The notes under the pieces: generated by a model
Database searches by the model: none
The model's input: the letters and a program-made list of their open reading frames with translations, nothing else
What the model was told of the DNA's origin: nothing
Part shown: positions 55,527-64,000 of the stretch, piece after piece
Position numbering within the stretch: the first letter of the stretch is position 1
Layout: each line of letters starts with the position of its first letter
Source of the DNA: Posidoniimonas corsicana
GTDB taxonomy: Bacteria; Planctomycetota; Planctomycetia; Pirellulales; Lacipirellulaceae
Direction: 5' to 3'
Length of the DNA: 64,000 nucleotides
Assembly: GCF_007859765.1 (NCBI RefSeq)
Contig: NZ_SIHJ01000002.1
Span: 62,001-126,000, forward strand
Position numbers and translations under genes: made by a program

Positions 55527-57329
55527 ATGACCAAAGCACCGCTGCTCATTCTGCTTCTCAGCCTAGGGACCTACTGCACGGCCGCCACAGCCGACGACGC
55601 GGCCTCCAACGACCCCGCCTACTGGGAGTTCGCCCCCACGCCGCCGATGGGCTGGAATAGTTGGGACATCTTCGGCACCACCGTCACCGAGCAGCAGACC
55701 AGAGAGCAGGCCGACGCGATGGCCGAGCACCTGCTGCCCGCCGGCTACGACGTGCTGACCGTCGATATCCAGTGGTACGAGCCGAACTCCGTGGGCCACG
55801 TGTACCGCCCGGGCGCCGAGCTGACGATGGACAGCCACGGCCGCCTGACGCCGGGCCTGAAGAAGTTCCCCTCCGCGGCCGACGGCAAGGGCTTCAAGCC
55901 GCTGGCCGACTACGTGCACTCCAAAGGGCTGCGGTTCGGCATCCACATCATGCGGGGCATCCCCAAGCAGGCGGTCAAGGCGAACACGCCCGTGCTGGGA
56001 ACGGACGTCCGCGCGCAGGACATCGCCGTGACCAGCTCGACCTGCCCCTGGAACCCCGACATGTACGGCGTCGACGCGACAAAGCCGGGCGGCCAGGCGT
56101 ACTACGACTCGCTGTTCGCGATGTACGCCGACTGGGGCGTCGACTACGTGAAGGTCGACGACATCTCCCGCCCGTACGACGAGGTGCAGCGCGCCGAGAT
56201 CGAGGCGATCCGCAAGGCGATCGACAAAACCGGCCGGCCGATCGTGCTGAGCCTCTCGCCCGGCGCGACGCCGGTTGCCGCCGGGCCGCACGTGATGCGG
56301 CACGCCAACCTGTGGCGGATCACCGACGACTTCTGGGACCGCTGGGGGCTGCTGCACGCCATGTTCGAACGCGTCGACGCGTGGACGCCCTACCGCCGGC
56401 CCGGCGCATGGCCCGACGCCGACATGATCCCCCTGGGCTACGTCGAGTTCGGCCGCCCGACCAAGTTCACCGCCGACGAGCAGCAGACGCTCATGACGCT
56501 GTGGAGCATCGCCCGCTCGCCGCTCATCTTCGGCGGCGACATGACCCGCCTGGACGAGCCGACGCTCGCGCTGCTCACCAACGCCGAGGTGCTGAAGGTC
56601 AACCAGGCGAGCACGCGCAACCGCCAGGTGTCGCGTGAGAAAAACCTGATCGTCTGGACGGCCGACGCGGAGAACGGACGCGACAAGTACGTGGCCCTGT
56701 TCAACGCCCAGAGCAAGGGCGACTCCATCGACTTCGGCGACGCCAACTACACCAGCCCGGTCATCGCCGGCCGTGGCAAGTCGCAGGAGGTGGAGGTGTC
56801 GGTCGAGGGGGGCAAGCGGCTGGTGCTGTTCGTTAAGGACGGCGGCGATGGCTTCTCGTACGACCACGCAGCGTGGGTCGAACCCACGCTGCACGGCCCC
56901 GACGGCGACCTGCCGCTCACCGACCTCGAGTGGAGCCACGCCTCGGCCGGCTGGGGCGAGACCCGCGTCGACCGCACCTGCGAGGGCCGCCCGCTGCGCG
57001 TCAACGGCGAGCCCGCCAAGGGGATCGGCACGCACGCCGAGTCGACCATCATCTACGACCTGCCCGACGGCTACGACCGCTTCACCGCCACCGGCGTGAT
57101 GACCCACCGCGGGTCGGCCGTGTTCGGCGTGCTGGTCGACAAGGGCGAGAACGGCGTCGCCGACGCCGCGGAGGTCGCCGTGCCGCTCGCCGAGCTCGGC
57201 ATCACCGGCAAGGCGGCCGTGCGCGACCTGTGGAGCGGCGAGGACCTCGGCGAAGTCGAGGGCGCGTTCAGCCGCTCGCTCCCGCTGCACGCGGCCGGGC
57301 TGTACCGGTTGTCGCCGGTTGGGGAATGA
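55527..57329 (+). CDS. secreted GH27 alpha-galactosidase-type enzyme with C-terminal NPCBM-like domain
   Basis: 600 residues from the ATG at 55527 with a signal peptide (LLILLLSLGTYCTAATA). The GH27 barrel begins with TPPMGWNSWDIFG; VDYVKVDDISRPY places the nucleophile Asp211, where most members have YDNC, so the KVDD form is a departure. SPLIFGGDMTRLDE is the end of the barrel. From about 455 to the end, LTDLEWSHASAGWGETRVDR and KGIGTHAESTIIYDLPDGYDRF resemble the NPCBM carbohydrate-binding domain. Removes terminal alpha-galactose, or related sugars, from polysaccharides outside the cytoplasm. It converges with the AraC regulator. Confidence 0.85.
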   Translation: MTKAPLLILLLSLGTYCTAATADDAASNDPAYWEFAPTPPMGWNSWDIFGTTVTEQQTREQADAMAEHLLPAGYDVLTVDIQWYEPNSVGHVYRPGAELTMDSHGRLTPGLKKFPSAADGKGFKPLADYVHSKGLRFGIHIMRGIPKQAVKANTPVLGTDVRAQDIAVTSSTCPWNPDMYGVDATKPGGQAYYDSLFAMYADWGVDYVKVDDISRPYDEVQRAEIEAIRKAIDKTGRPIVLSLSPGATPVAAGPHVMRHANLWRITDDFWDRWGLLHAMFERVDAWTPYRRPGAWPDADMIPLGYVEFGRPTKFTADEQQTLMTLWSIARSPLIFGGDMTRLDEPTLALLTNAEVLKVNQASTRNRQVSREKNLIVWTADAENGRDKYVALFNAQSKGDSIDFGDANYTSPVIAGRGKSQEVEVSVEGGKRLVLFVKDGGDGFSYDHAAWVEPTLHGPDGDLPLTDLEWSHASAGWGETRVDRTCEGRPLRVNGEPAKGIGTHAESTIIYDLPDGYDRFTATGVMTHRGSAVFGVLVDKGENGVADAAEVAVPLAELGITGKAAVRDLWSGEDLGEVEGAFSRSLPLHAAGLYRLSPVGE

Positions 57330-57347
57330 ACGCCGCGTCGGCCCTAA

Positions 57348-58286
57348 TCAGTTTCGACCGCCGACCGACGCCCTTTCACGGATTGCTTCCACATCCCGCT
57401 TGGGAGGGTTGCCGAAGTGCCGTTTGTACTCGCGGCTAAAGTGGGAAGCGTCCTCGTAGCCGACGGAAAACCCCGCCTGGGCGGCGTCCAGGTTCTCGCT
57501 CACCATCAGCCGGCGGGCCTCTTGCAGCCGCAGGTTCTTCTGGAACTGCAGCGGGCTCATAGCCGTGACGTTCTTAAACTGCGCGTGGAATCCAGACACA
57601 CTCATGCTTAGCTGCTTCGCCACCCCCTCCACCCGCAGCGGCTTGTCAAAGTTGTTGCGGATGGTCTCGATCGCCTCGGCGATGCGGTGCGAGTGGCCGC
57701 CGAGCTTCGCGAGGTGGCGCAGGCGACCGCTCTGCGCGCCCACCAGCAGCCGGTAGACGATCTCCCGCGTGACGAGCGGAGCGAGAACCGCGTACGCGTC
57801 CGGCTGTTCGGTGAGTCGCACCAGCCGCAGCACCGCGTCAAGCAGGTCGCCCCCCAGCGGGCTCACGTCTACGGCCCGCTGCCCGGCGTCCGCTTGCGGT
57901 TCGACAAGTCCCGACTCGACAATGACGGAGGTCACCATTGCGGGGTCGAGCACCAGGCGGAAACTGAGGTAGGGTCGCTCGGGCGACGCGTCGACCACCT
58001 CGCCGGTGAGCGGGAGCCTCAGCGTCGTGATCAGGTAGTGCGCCGGGTCGTAGCGGAACGCCTCGGCCCCCAGCATGATCTCCTTGCTGCCCTGGGCAAT
58101 CACGCAGAACGATGGCTCAACCAGCGCGTGCACCCTCTGGCCGGCCTGGCTGCCACGGTTGAAGAACAGGCCGGGCTGCACCTCCAGCCGACCGTCTTCG
58201 GCGTGCCGGGCGGCGATCCGGTCCGCCAGTTCTTGGGTATCATCCTGCACCCGGTCGGTGGCGGCGCTTGGTAGATCCTGGTTCAT
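57348..58286 (-). CDS. AraC-family transcriptional regulator with AraC_N sensor domain
   Basis: 312 residues. The N-terminal half (HALVEPSFCVIAQGSKEIMLG, YLITTLRLPLTGEV) is the AraC_N cupin-type sensing domain; the C-terminal ~100 residues hold two helix-turn-helices (LRVEGVAKQLSMSVSGFHAQFKNVTAMSPLQFQKNLRLQEARRLM; YEDASHFSREYKRHFGNPP). A typical AraC activator. It sits between the GH27 gene (convergent) and the divergent PQQ-like gene; either could be its target. Confidence 0.9.
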   Translation of the reverse strand: MNQDLPSAATDRVQDDTQELADRIAARHAEDGRLEVQPGLFFNRGSQAGQRVHALVEPSFCVIAQGSKEIMLGAEAFRYDPAHYLITTLRLPLTGEVVDASPERPYLSFRLVLDPAMVTSVIVESGLVEPQADAGQRAVDVSPLGGDLLDAVLRLVRLTEQPDAYAVLAPLVTREIVYRLLVGAQSGRLRHLAKLGGHSHRIAEAIETIRNNFDKPLRVEGVAKQLSMSVSGFHAQFKNVTAMSPLQFQKNLRLQEARRLMVSENLDAAQAGFSVGYEDASHFSREYKRHFGNPPKRDVEAIRERASVGGRN

Positions 58287-58541
58287 AACTGCATCGTAAC
58301 GCGGCGAAACGCGGAGTGCACATCTGAAGCCGACGGATAGAGGATCATTATAGTTTCGGCGAGGATCGTTCTACTCCTTCTCCTGGTGTATCGCGTAAGA
58401 TCCAAGTTGCTGTGCTAACAAGCGATTGTGGCGTTCCTCTGGATCGCTGTATTTTTCTACCACCGGACTGGGTGGTTGCCGCGCGATCTCAGATCACGTC
58501 TGACCCACCAAGCCGCCCCACCTGGAACCAGGAGTCAGCCG

Positions 58542-59897
58542 ATGACCCGCCCCGCCCTCTGCCTAGCGTTCTGCATGCTCGCCACCCCGTCGCTCGCCGA
58601 CTCGGCCGCGGGCGGCGACTGGCCCCAGTGGCAGGGCCCCAACCGCGACGCTGCGTCGGCCGCGACCGGCCTGCTGCAGGAATGGCCCGAGGGCGGACCC
58701 AAGCTCGCCTGGCAGGTCGAGGAGCTCGGCGGCGGCGACAGCGCGCCCGCCATCGCCGACGGGCGCCTGTACGGCATGAGCAACCGCGGCGACGAAGAGG
58801 TGGTGTGGGCGCTCAACGAGTCCGACGGCAGCCCGCTGTGGGCCAGCCCGCTGGGGCCGGCGTTCGATCAGCGGTTCCCCCAATCGAAAGAAGGCCCCGG
58901 CTGCACGCCGACCGTCAACGGCGACCGCCTGTACGTGATTGGCATGGGCGGCACGGTCGCCTGCCTGCGGGCCGCCGACGGCGAGGTGCTGTGGCGGCGG
59001 AGCATGACCGAAGAGTTCGGCGGCGTCGTGCCGGCCTGGAGCTACCGCGAGTCGCCGCTGGTCGACGGCGGCCGCGTGATCTGCACGCCCGGCGGCAAGG
59101 ACGCGACGATCGCCGCGCTCGACAAGCTGACCGGCGAGACGATCTGGACCACGGTCGTCCCCGAGGCCGAGAAACCGGCGGGCGACGGGGACGAGCAGGA
59201 GGGCGGGCGGCGTCGCCGGCGCGGTTTCGACCTCGGCCCGCCGTCTGGCGCGGCGTACTCTTCTCCGATCGCGATCGACTTCGACGGCCGGCGGCAGTAC
59301 CTGCAGTTCACCGGGCTGGCGCTGGTCGGCGTCGATGCGGAGGACGGCCGCCTGCTGTGGCGGTACGACCACCCGGCCAACGCCATGCGGATCAACTGCT
59401 CCACGCCTATCTTCCATGATGGCCTGGCGTTCGCCGCTTCGGCCTACGGGACCGGCGGCGGCGCCGTGCGGCTCAGCCCCGACGGCCAGGGCGGCGTCGA
59501 GGCCGAGGAGGTCTACTTCTCGTCCAACATGCAGAACCACCACGGCGGGATGCTGGTGATCGACAACGCGCTGTACGGCGCGAACGGCGGCAACGGCGGC
59601 GGGTTCTTGGCCTGCCTGGACTTCCCGTCCGGCGAGCTGCTGTGGCGCGACCGCGACGCGCCCAAGGGCGCCCTGCTCTACGCCGACCGGCGGATCTATC
59701 TCCGCAGCGAGGACGGCGAGGTGCTGCTGATCGAGCCCAACCGCGACGAGCTGATCACCCATGGCCGGTTCGAGCAGCCGCAGCGCACCGACAAGCCCGC
59801 CTGGGCGCACCCGGTGGTCGCCAACGGCCGGCTCTACATCCGCGACCAGGGCCTGCTGCTCTGTTACGACGTCAGCGCGGCGGCGTCGGGCGGTTGA
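58542..59897 (+). CDS. secreted PQQ-like beta-propeller protein
   Basis: 451 residues from the ATG at 58542 with CAGGAG 7-9 bases upstream; the earlier ATG-like start at 58428 lacks a signal peptide. Signal peptide to about residue 19 (CMLATPSLA). The mature start [11 protein letters not shown] is the usual PQQ_2 opening, and repeat units such as [25 protein letters not shown] and [25 protein letters not shown] show the Trp-docking AxDxxTGxxxW pattern. No quinoprotein active-site residues are certain, so it may be structural or a BamB-like scaffold. Divergent from the AraC gene. Confidence 0.87.
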   Translation: MTRPALCLAFCMLATPSLADSAAGGDWPQWQGPNRDAASAATGLLQEWPEGGPKLAWQVEELGGGDSAPAIADGRLYGMSNRGDEEVVWALNESDGSPLWASPLGPAFDQRFPQSKEGPGCTPTVNGDRLYVIGMGGTVACLRAADGEVLWRRSMTEEFGGVVPAWSYRESPLVDGGRVICTPGGKDATIAALDKLTGETIWTTVVPEAEKPAGDGDEQEGGRRRRRGFDLGPPSGAAYSSPIAIDFDGRRQYLQFTGLALVGVDAEDGRLLWRYDHPANAMRINCSTPIFHDGLAFAASAYGTGGGAVRLSPDGQGGVEAEEVYFSSNMQNHHGGMLVIDNALYGANGGNGGGFLACLDFPSGELLWRDRDAPKGALLYADRRIYLRSEDGEVLLIEPNRDELITHGRFEQPQRTDKPAWAHPVVANGRLYIRDQGLLLCYDVSAAASGG

Positions 59898-59954
59898 TCG
59901 CCTGGAGGAAGGGCTGCGACGCGTAGCGGTGGCGCCAGCCGACTGCCTCAGCGG

Positions 59955-60905
59955 CTACATCGCCGACGATGCCAGCCACCCGACGTAGGCGACGTACAGG
60001 CCGAGCAATACGGCGCCCTCCCAGCGGTCGATCGTGAAGCGGGTGAAGAAGATCGGCAGGCAGAGGGCGGCGGCGGCCGTCATCACGGGCAGGTCGAATC
60101 GCAGCACCGCCGGCGCGACCGGCACGCCCGCCGGCGACGCCATGCCCGCGACGCCCAGCACGCACAGCAGATTGAACAGGTTGCTGCCGACCACGTTGCC
60201 GACCGCGATGTCCCGCTCGCCGCGGAGGCTGGCGACCACCGACGTGACCACCTCGGGCAGCGAGGTGCCGGCCGCCACGATCGTCAAGCCGATCAGCACC
60301 TCGCTGACGCCGGCGGCGGTCGCCATCGCGACGGCCGCGTCGACCAGCAGCCGGGCGCCGACGACCAGCATGCCGAGCCCAATAACCGCTGCAGCCGCCG
60401 CCTTCAGCATCATCCGGCCCGCGCCGGCCTGATCGGAGTCTTGTTGCGCTAGTGTCAGCGACTCCTGCTTGCCGATGCGTAGCAGCGCGACCGTGTACGC
60501 TGCGAACAGCGACGCCAGCAGCAGCCCGTCGGCCCGGCTGATCACGCCGTCGCTGGCCAGCCACCACGCCAGCACCGACGCCACAACCATCACGGGGACG
60601 TCCAGCCGCACGAGCTGCGACGAGACCGCCAGCGGTGCGATAAGCGACGCCACACCCAGGATAGCCAGCACGTTGAACGTGTTGCTGCCGACCACGTTGC
60701 CCAGCGCCACGTCCGCCTGGCCGGACACCGACGCCTTGACGCTCACCGCCAGCTCCGGGGCGCTGGTGCCGAACGCCACCACCGTCAGCCCGATGACCAA
60801 CGGTGACAGGCCCACCGCGGCGGCCAGCCGGCTGGCGCCACGCACCAACAGCTCCGCCCCCGCGATCAGCAGCGACAGGCCGCCCAAGAATTGCAGCGTT
60901 ACCAT
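59955..60905 (-). CDS. calcium/sodium antiporter of the CaCA family
   Basis: 316 residues with about ten helices in two similar halves. Each has the paired alpha-repeat motifs: VVAFGTSAPELAVSVKA with GNVVGSNTFNVLAILGV, and VAAGTSLPEVVTSVVA with GNVVGSNLFNLLCVLGV. These hold the acidic (E) and Asn/Ser ion-binding residues. It exchanges Ca2+ and Na+ (or H+/K+) across the inner membrane. Close to the YrbG group. A terminator for the next gene lies just beyond. Confidence 0.93.
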   Translation of the reverse strand: MVTLQFLGGLSLLIAGAELLVRGASRLAAAVGLSPLVIGLTVVAFGTSAPELAVSVKASVSGQADVALGNVVGSNTFNVLAILGVASLIAPLAVSSQLVRLDVPVMVVASVLAWWLASDGVISRADGLLLASLFAAYTVALLRIGKQESLTLAQQDSDQAGAGRMMLKAAAAAVIGLGMLVVGARLLVDAAVAMATAAGVSEVLIGLTIVAAGTSLPEVVTSVVASLRGERDIAVGNVVGSNLFNLLCVLGVAGMASPAGVPVAPAVLRFDLPVMTAAAALCLPIFFTRFTIDRWEGAVLLGLYVAYVGWLASSAM

Positions 60906-61013
60906 GCCTCAAATTAGCACGCCGACCGGGCCGGACGAAGAGCCCCGCACATAGATTATTAGACCGCCCGCGGCCCCGGCTCTGCCCACCACCGCGGGGT
61001 AGCAGACCAGCCC

Positions 61014-61048
61014 AAAACGAAACTCGGCGGGGACGAGCCCCGCCGAGT
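61014..61048 (-). terminator. Rho-independent terminator of the YheT-like gene
   Basis: Read on the minus strand, an 11-bp stem (ACTCGGCGGGG 61022-61032 with CCCCGCCGAGT 61038-61048, 5-base loop) is followed by TTTCGTTTT. It lies 57 bases past the stop of the YheT-like gene and upstream of the antiporter gene, so it should separate the two. Confidence 0.85.
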
Positions 61049-61105
61049 CGAGTCGTTGAGAATCAGTGCGCCAACACGGGACAGGACTCCCGCCGGCGGT
61101 TGGGG

Positions 61106-62125
61106 CTACGCCATCGCAAGCTGAGAGCTAGCGGCGCGGTGCTGACCGCGGACCCACTCCACCACGCGCCAGTCGATCCAGCGGCGGTCGGGGTCGTCGC
61201 CGAAGCGGCCGAAGAAGCCGAGGTGACCGCCGCCCTTGGTGACCACCACCTCGATGGCGCTGCTGAGGCTGAACGCCGAGAGCGCGTCGGCCGGGATGAC
61301 CGGGTCGTCCGCGGCGGCGATGATCTGCGTCGGCAGCTTGATGCGGCCGAGCCGGGGACCGGCGCTGGCGTGGTTGTAGTACTCCTCGACGCTGGCGTAG
61401 CCGTGCAGCGGCGCGGTGATCTGCTCGTCGAGCTGCCGGATGTGCCGCGGCACCCGTGACGTGTCCACGTACGGCGGGTCGGGCATCGTCTCTAGGCGGT
61501 GGGTGATCTGCTTCCACATCATGCGCGCGAAGTGGCGTGAGTACGCCCTGCCGGCGCCGCGGCTGAACGACTTGTCGACCGCGTGCAGGTCGACCGGGGG
61601 GCAGACCGCCATCACGCTGTGCAGCGTGCCGCAGCGTTGTTCGGCCAGCTCGCCGGCCAGGTTCAGCGCGAGCGACCCGCCGAGCGAGTAGCCGATGAGG
61701 TGCAGCGGCGAGCGGGGCGCCAGCTCGCTGACATGCTCCACCACGGCGCGGACGTCATCCCAGCTGCCGCAGTGGGCGCCGCCGCGGGCGTAGGGCTCGC
61801 CGGCGCCGCAGCCGCGGAGGTCCATGCGGAACGTGCGGACGCCCTCGGCGTTGAGCTTCGCCGCGGCGCGTTCGACGTACGGGCTGGCGTGCGAGCCGCC
61901 CAGGCCGTGCACCAGCAGGGCCGAGGGGCTGGCGTCGTTCCAGCCGCGGGGGCAGTCGTCGTGCACCATCAGCCGGTCGCCGTCCTCCAGGTCCACCAGC
62001 CGGCGGACCGCCTTGTACGGGCCGGCCTCCCAGGGGAACAGCGCCGCAAACAGGGTCTGGGCGTTGCCGCCCCAGACCAGCGGGTGGGGGCGGAATCGTT
62101 GCAGCAATCGCGAAGCAGCTACCAA
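61106..62125 (-). CDS. alpha/beta-fold hydrolase of the YheT/EMB8 type
   Basis: 339 residues if it starts at the TTG at 62125, which has AGAGGAAGAG about 8 bases upstream; an ATG at 62260 would add 45 poorly protein-like residues. FRPHPLVWGGNAQTLFAALFPW is the family-specific N-terminus, VHGLGGSHASPYV the oxyanion region, LIGYSLGGSLALNLAGELA the nucleophile elbow with Ser, and ADDPVIPADAL and GGHLGFFG the acid and His. Members are predicted esterases or lipases with no certain substrate. Ends at a terminator. Confidence 0.87.
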   Translation of the reverse strand: MVAASRLLQRFRPHPLVWGGNAQTLFAALFPWEAGPYKAVRRLVDLEDGDRLMVHDDCPRGWNDASPSALLVHGLGGSHASPYVERAAAKLNAEGVRTFRMDLRGCGAGEPYARGGAHCGSWDDVRAVVEHVSELAPRSPLHLIGYSLGGSLALNLAGELAEQRCGTLHSVMAVCPPVDLHAVDKSFSRGAGRAYSRHFARMMWKQITHRLETMPDPPYVDTSRVPRHIRQLDEQITAPLHGYASVEEYYNHASAGPRLGRIKLPTQIIAAADDPVIPADALSAFSLSSAIEVVVTKGGGHLGFFGRFGDDPDRRWIDWRVVEWVRGQHRAASSQLAMA

Positions 62126-62433
62126 GGGACGTCTCTTCCTCTGTTGGACCTCTGAAGATGCTAGCTGGAACCAGCCTACGCAATCCGGAGGGGCACGCCA
62201 AGCAGCCCAGACCACCAGGTCGGGACCCCGAAAAGAGGGCGGCCTCCGGCGTGCAAACATAACCGCCGGGGCGCGGCCGCGAAGAGAAGATCCGCCCCGA
62301 ATCCGCCGAATTGTGCCCCGCCAGCGCCGGACCTAGCTGACGCGCGGGCTGTGCGTCGCCGGGCGCCTGAGCCGGCCGGGGAAACGCTGCTAGCTGGGGC
62401 GGGGGTGACGCCCCGCTGTGCCGGCGGGAGGGG

Positions 62434-63990
62434 TCAGTCCTTGCCGTGGTGCTCGACGTGCGGCCAGTAGAGCTGGAAGTCGAAGTCCGGCGAGTTGTCC
62501 TCGTCGTGGCAGAGCAGGCAGTTGTTGACCACCTCGCCCAGCTTCTGCCCGTCCTTGTTGCCCTCGTTCTCCACCAGCTCCATGTGCAGCTCCTGGCGGA
62601 GGGCCTCGATCTGCTCGTCGGTAGCGTCGATGTCGCCGTTCTCGGCCGCCACGTGGCGGGCGGCCGGGCCGTGGCAGTTCTCGCAGCCGTTGGCGTTCAG
62701 GTGCGACGTGGCCTGCAGGCTCACAAAGCCGGAGTTGAACGGCACGTACTTCTGCGGGCTCCAGCCCGTGACGTGGCAGCTCAGGCACTCGGGGTCGAAG
62801 TGCCGCGGCGGGTCGAGTTCGACCAGCGTCTTGGTGGCGTGCGAGTGCGGCGTGTTCTCGAAGACCTCCATCGCCTCGGTGTGGCAGTCGCCACAAACGG
62901 CCGAGCCGGCAAACTCGTGCCCGCGGGGGTGGGCCACCGCGCGGATGCCCAGGCCCTTGAGGGTCATGGTCTTGAGCTCGTCCTGGTACTCGACGAGCAT
63001 CTGCTGCATCTGGTCCGAGTCCTCGAACCGGTGGTCCATCGGCACGCTCTGGTAGCGGGCCGCGGCGTTGGGGTCCTTGTACAGGCCGATCGCCACCGCG
63101 TACATGCCCTTGTGGCCGACCTCGATGAGCCGCGCCTTGGCGCCCTCGACCTGGCGGGCCTCGATGGTGGGCACGTCCGAGCCCAGGCCGGCGACCACCC
63201 AGTTGAACGCGGGGAAGTGCTTGGCCAGCTCGGCGGCCTCGTCCGGGTAGCCGTGCACCAAGAGCACATGCTGGTCGCAGTGCTCCTCCATCATCTTCGG
63301 CACGACCTGCTTGATCGCCTCCTCCGGGTCCAGCAGGTCGACGTCGGTGAGCTTGCCGAGCTGGGCGATCTCTTTCTTGCCCAGCACCGACGTGAAGCCG
63401 ACCTTTAAGCCGCCCCGCTCAATCACCTTGTAGCGGCGGCTGAACGCCGGGTCGAAGCCGAAGATGCCGACGTTCGCGCTGACCATCGGGTTCTGTTCCG
63501 GGTCGAAGTTGATCAGCACGCCCAGCAGGTCCATCCGCAGGTCCTTGCTGCCGAACGCCACGCCCTGGTAGTCCATCGCGACCAGCGCCTCGAGCGAGCG
63601 GCGGAGCTTGATCTGGGCCTGCTGGCCGAAACGCTTGATCTGGCCGCCGGCGTCCAGCGCAACCGGGTTCCAGCCCTCGGCCTCGAGCCCCTTGAGGAAT
63701 GTGTGGCGCCGCTTCAGGCCGCCCTTCTGGTTGGTCAGGCCCGCGCAGCCGCACGGCTCCATGTAGCCGTCCTGGGCCCCGGTCAGCACCAGCGTCAGGT
63801 CGGGCTTGGTCCAGTCGACAAAGATCGGGCCGTTGGCCTTAATCGGGTCGACTTTGGCGTGCTTGTCGGGCAGCGGGCGTTTCTCGGCGTAGCCGGGCTT
63901 GGCGGGGGCTTCGGCGCCGCTGGTGTCGGCGATCACGCTGCCCGCGTAGCAAACCACCGCCAGCAGTGACAGCGACAACAGCACGCGCAA
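62434..63990 (-). CDS. tetrahaem cytochrome c with N-terminal UshA/5'-nucleotidase-like domain (5' end may lie outside window)
   Basis: At least 518 residues. The frame is open to the window edge (the first possible start here is a TTG at 63990), so the true start may lie beyond 64000. A signal-peptide-like stretch (LLSLSLLAVVCYAGSVI) leads to a metallophosphatase-like domain (about 60-340; EPCGCAGLTNQKGGLKRR, LVHGYPDEAAELAKHFP), as in the UshA family but with its metal ligands not evident. The C-terminal ~150 residues carry four CxxCH haem sites at 366-370, 402-406, 436-440 and 491-495, as in cytochrome c554 relatives. Likely an extracytoplasmic electron carrier or a decaheme-like redox protein. 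Confidence 0.82.
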   Translation of the reverse strand: MRVLLSLSLLAVVCYAGSVIADTSGAEAPAKPGYAEKRPLPDKHAKVDPIKANGPIFVDWTKPDLTLVLTGAQDGYMEPCGCAGLTNQKGGLKRRHTFLKGLEAEGWNPVALDAGGQIKRFGQQAQIKLRRSLEALVAMDYQGVAFGSKDLRMDLLGVLINFDPEQNPMVSANVGIFGFDPAFSRRYKVIERGGLKVGFTSVLGKKEIAQLGKLTDVDLLDPEEAIKQVVPKMMEEHCDQHVLLVHGYPDEAAELAKHFPAFNWVVAGLGSDVPTIEARQVEGAKARLIEVGHKGMYAVAIGLYKDPNAAARYQSVPMDHRFEDSDQMQQMLVEYQDELKTMTLKGLGIRAVAHPRGHEFAGSAVCGDCHTEAMEVFENTPHSHATKTLVELDPPRHFDPECLSCHVTGWSPQKYVPFNSGFVSLQATSHLNANGCENCHGPAARHVAAENGDIDATDEQIEALRQELHMELVENEGNKDGQKLGEVVNNCLLCHDEDNSPDFDFQLYWPHVEHHGKD

Positions 63991-64000
63991 GCGGGCGCCG

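Overview
The window is a GC-rich chromosomal segment with about 55 genes on both strands. It is most likely from a Planctomycetota bacterium close to the Pirellulales/Lacipirellulaceae; this is inferred from gene content and style, since no rRNA is present. Pointers are a PEP-CTERM secreted protein, a formylglycine sulfatase beside a GH95 fucosidase, a DUF2092/DUF4034 giant secreted protein, a Cys-rich outer-membrane barrel-type protein, an EF-hand secreted protein, a PQQ-like propeller, a membrane-anchored multihaem cytochrome, and many short palindromic intergenic repeats.

Layout. 0-7 kb: class V aminotransferase, coaD, a secreted trypsin-like protease in a small minus-strand cluster, then a divergent kaiB-kaiC pair and a PEP-CTERM protein. 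7-18 kb: a VOC protein and a large secreted protein, a HEAT-like protein of low GC, an OxyR-type LysR regulator with both redox cysteines, a phospholipid-related group (PlsC, metallophosphoesterase, lipid kinase), and a peroxide-defence pair (KatE-type catalase, WrbA). 18-25 kb: polysaccharide use (GH39-like hydrolase, sulfatase, GH95); the sulfatase/GH95 block is bracketed by a 32-bp direct repeat of the GH39 3' end. 25-29 kb: repeat-rich spacers, two membrane-anchored unknowns and an outer-membrane-type protein.

30-39 kb is the most coherent metabolic unit: an FMN L-lactate dehydrogenase, a DeoR repressor, and divergently RhaEW (aldolase fused to lactaldehyde dehydrogenase), RhaB, RhaI, an NCS1-like transporter and a small membrane protein. 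Together they predict L-rhamnose -> rhamnulose -> rhamnulose-1-P -> DHAP + L-lactaldehyde -> L-lactate -> pyruvate without a microcompartment. 39-46.8 kb: a sugar nucleotidyltransferase, two ABC-2 permeases without an ATPase, an alpha/beta hydrolase, P1 peptidase, DUF486, YjbQ and IspH. 46.8-64 kb: EF-hand protein, YdjM-like membrane protein, FHA-cyclase, Dtd, ZIP transporter, a patatin with a membrane-anchored extra domain, GH27, AraC, PQQ-like protein, Ca/Na antiporter, YheT-like hydrolase and a tetrahaem cytochrome running to the window edge.

No rRNA, tRNA, CRISPR array, phage, integrase or transposase gene was recognised. The most unusual signals are the kaiBC pair, the direct-repeat-flanked sulfatase/fucosidase cassette, two families of paired palindromic intergenic repeats, a permease whose N-terminus is read from a repeat, and the two-part patatin.
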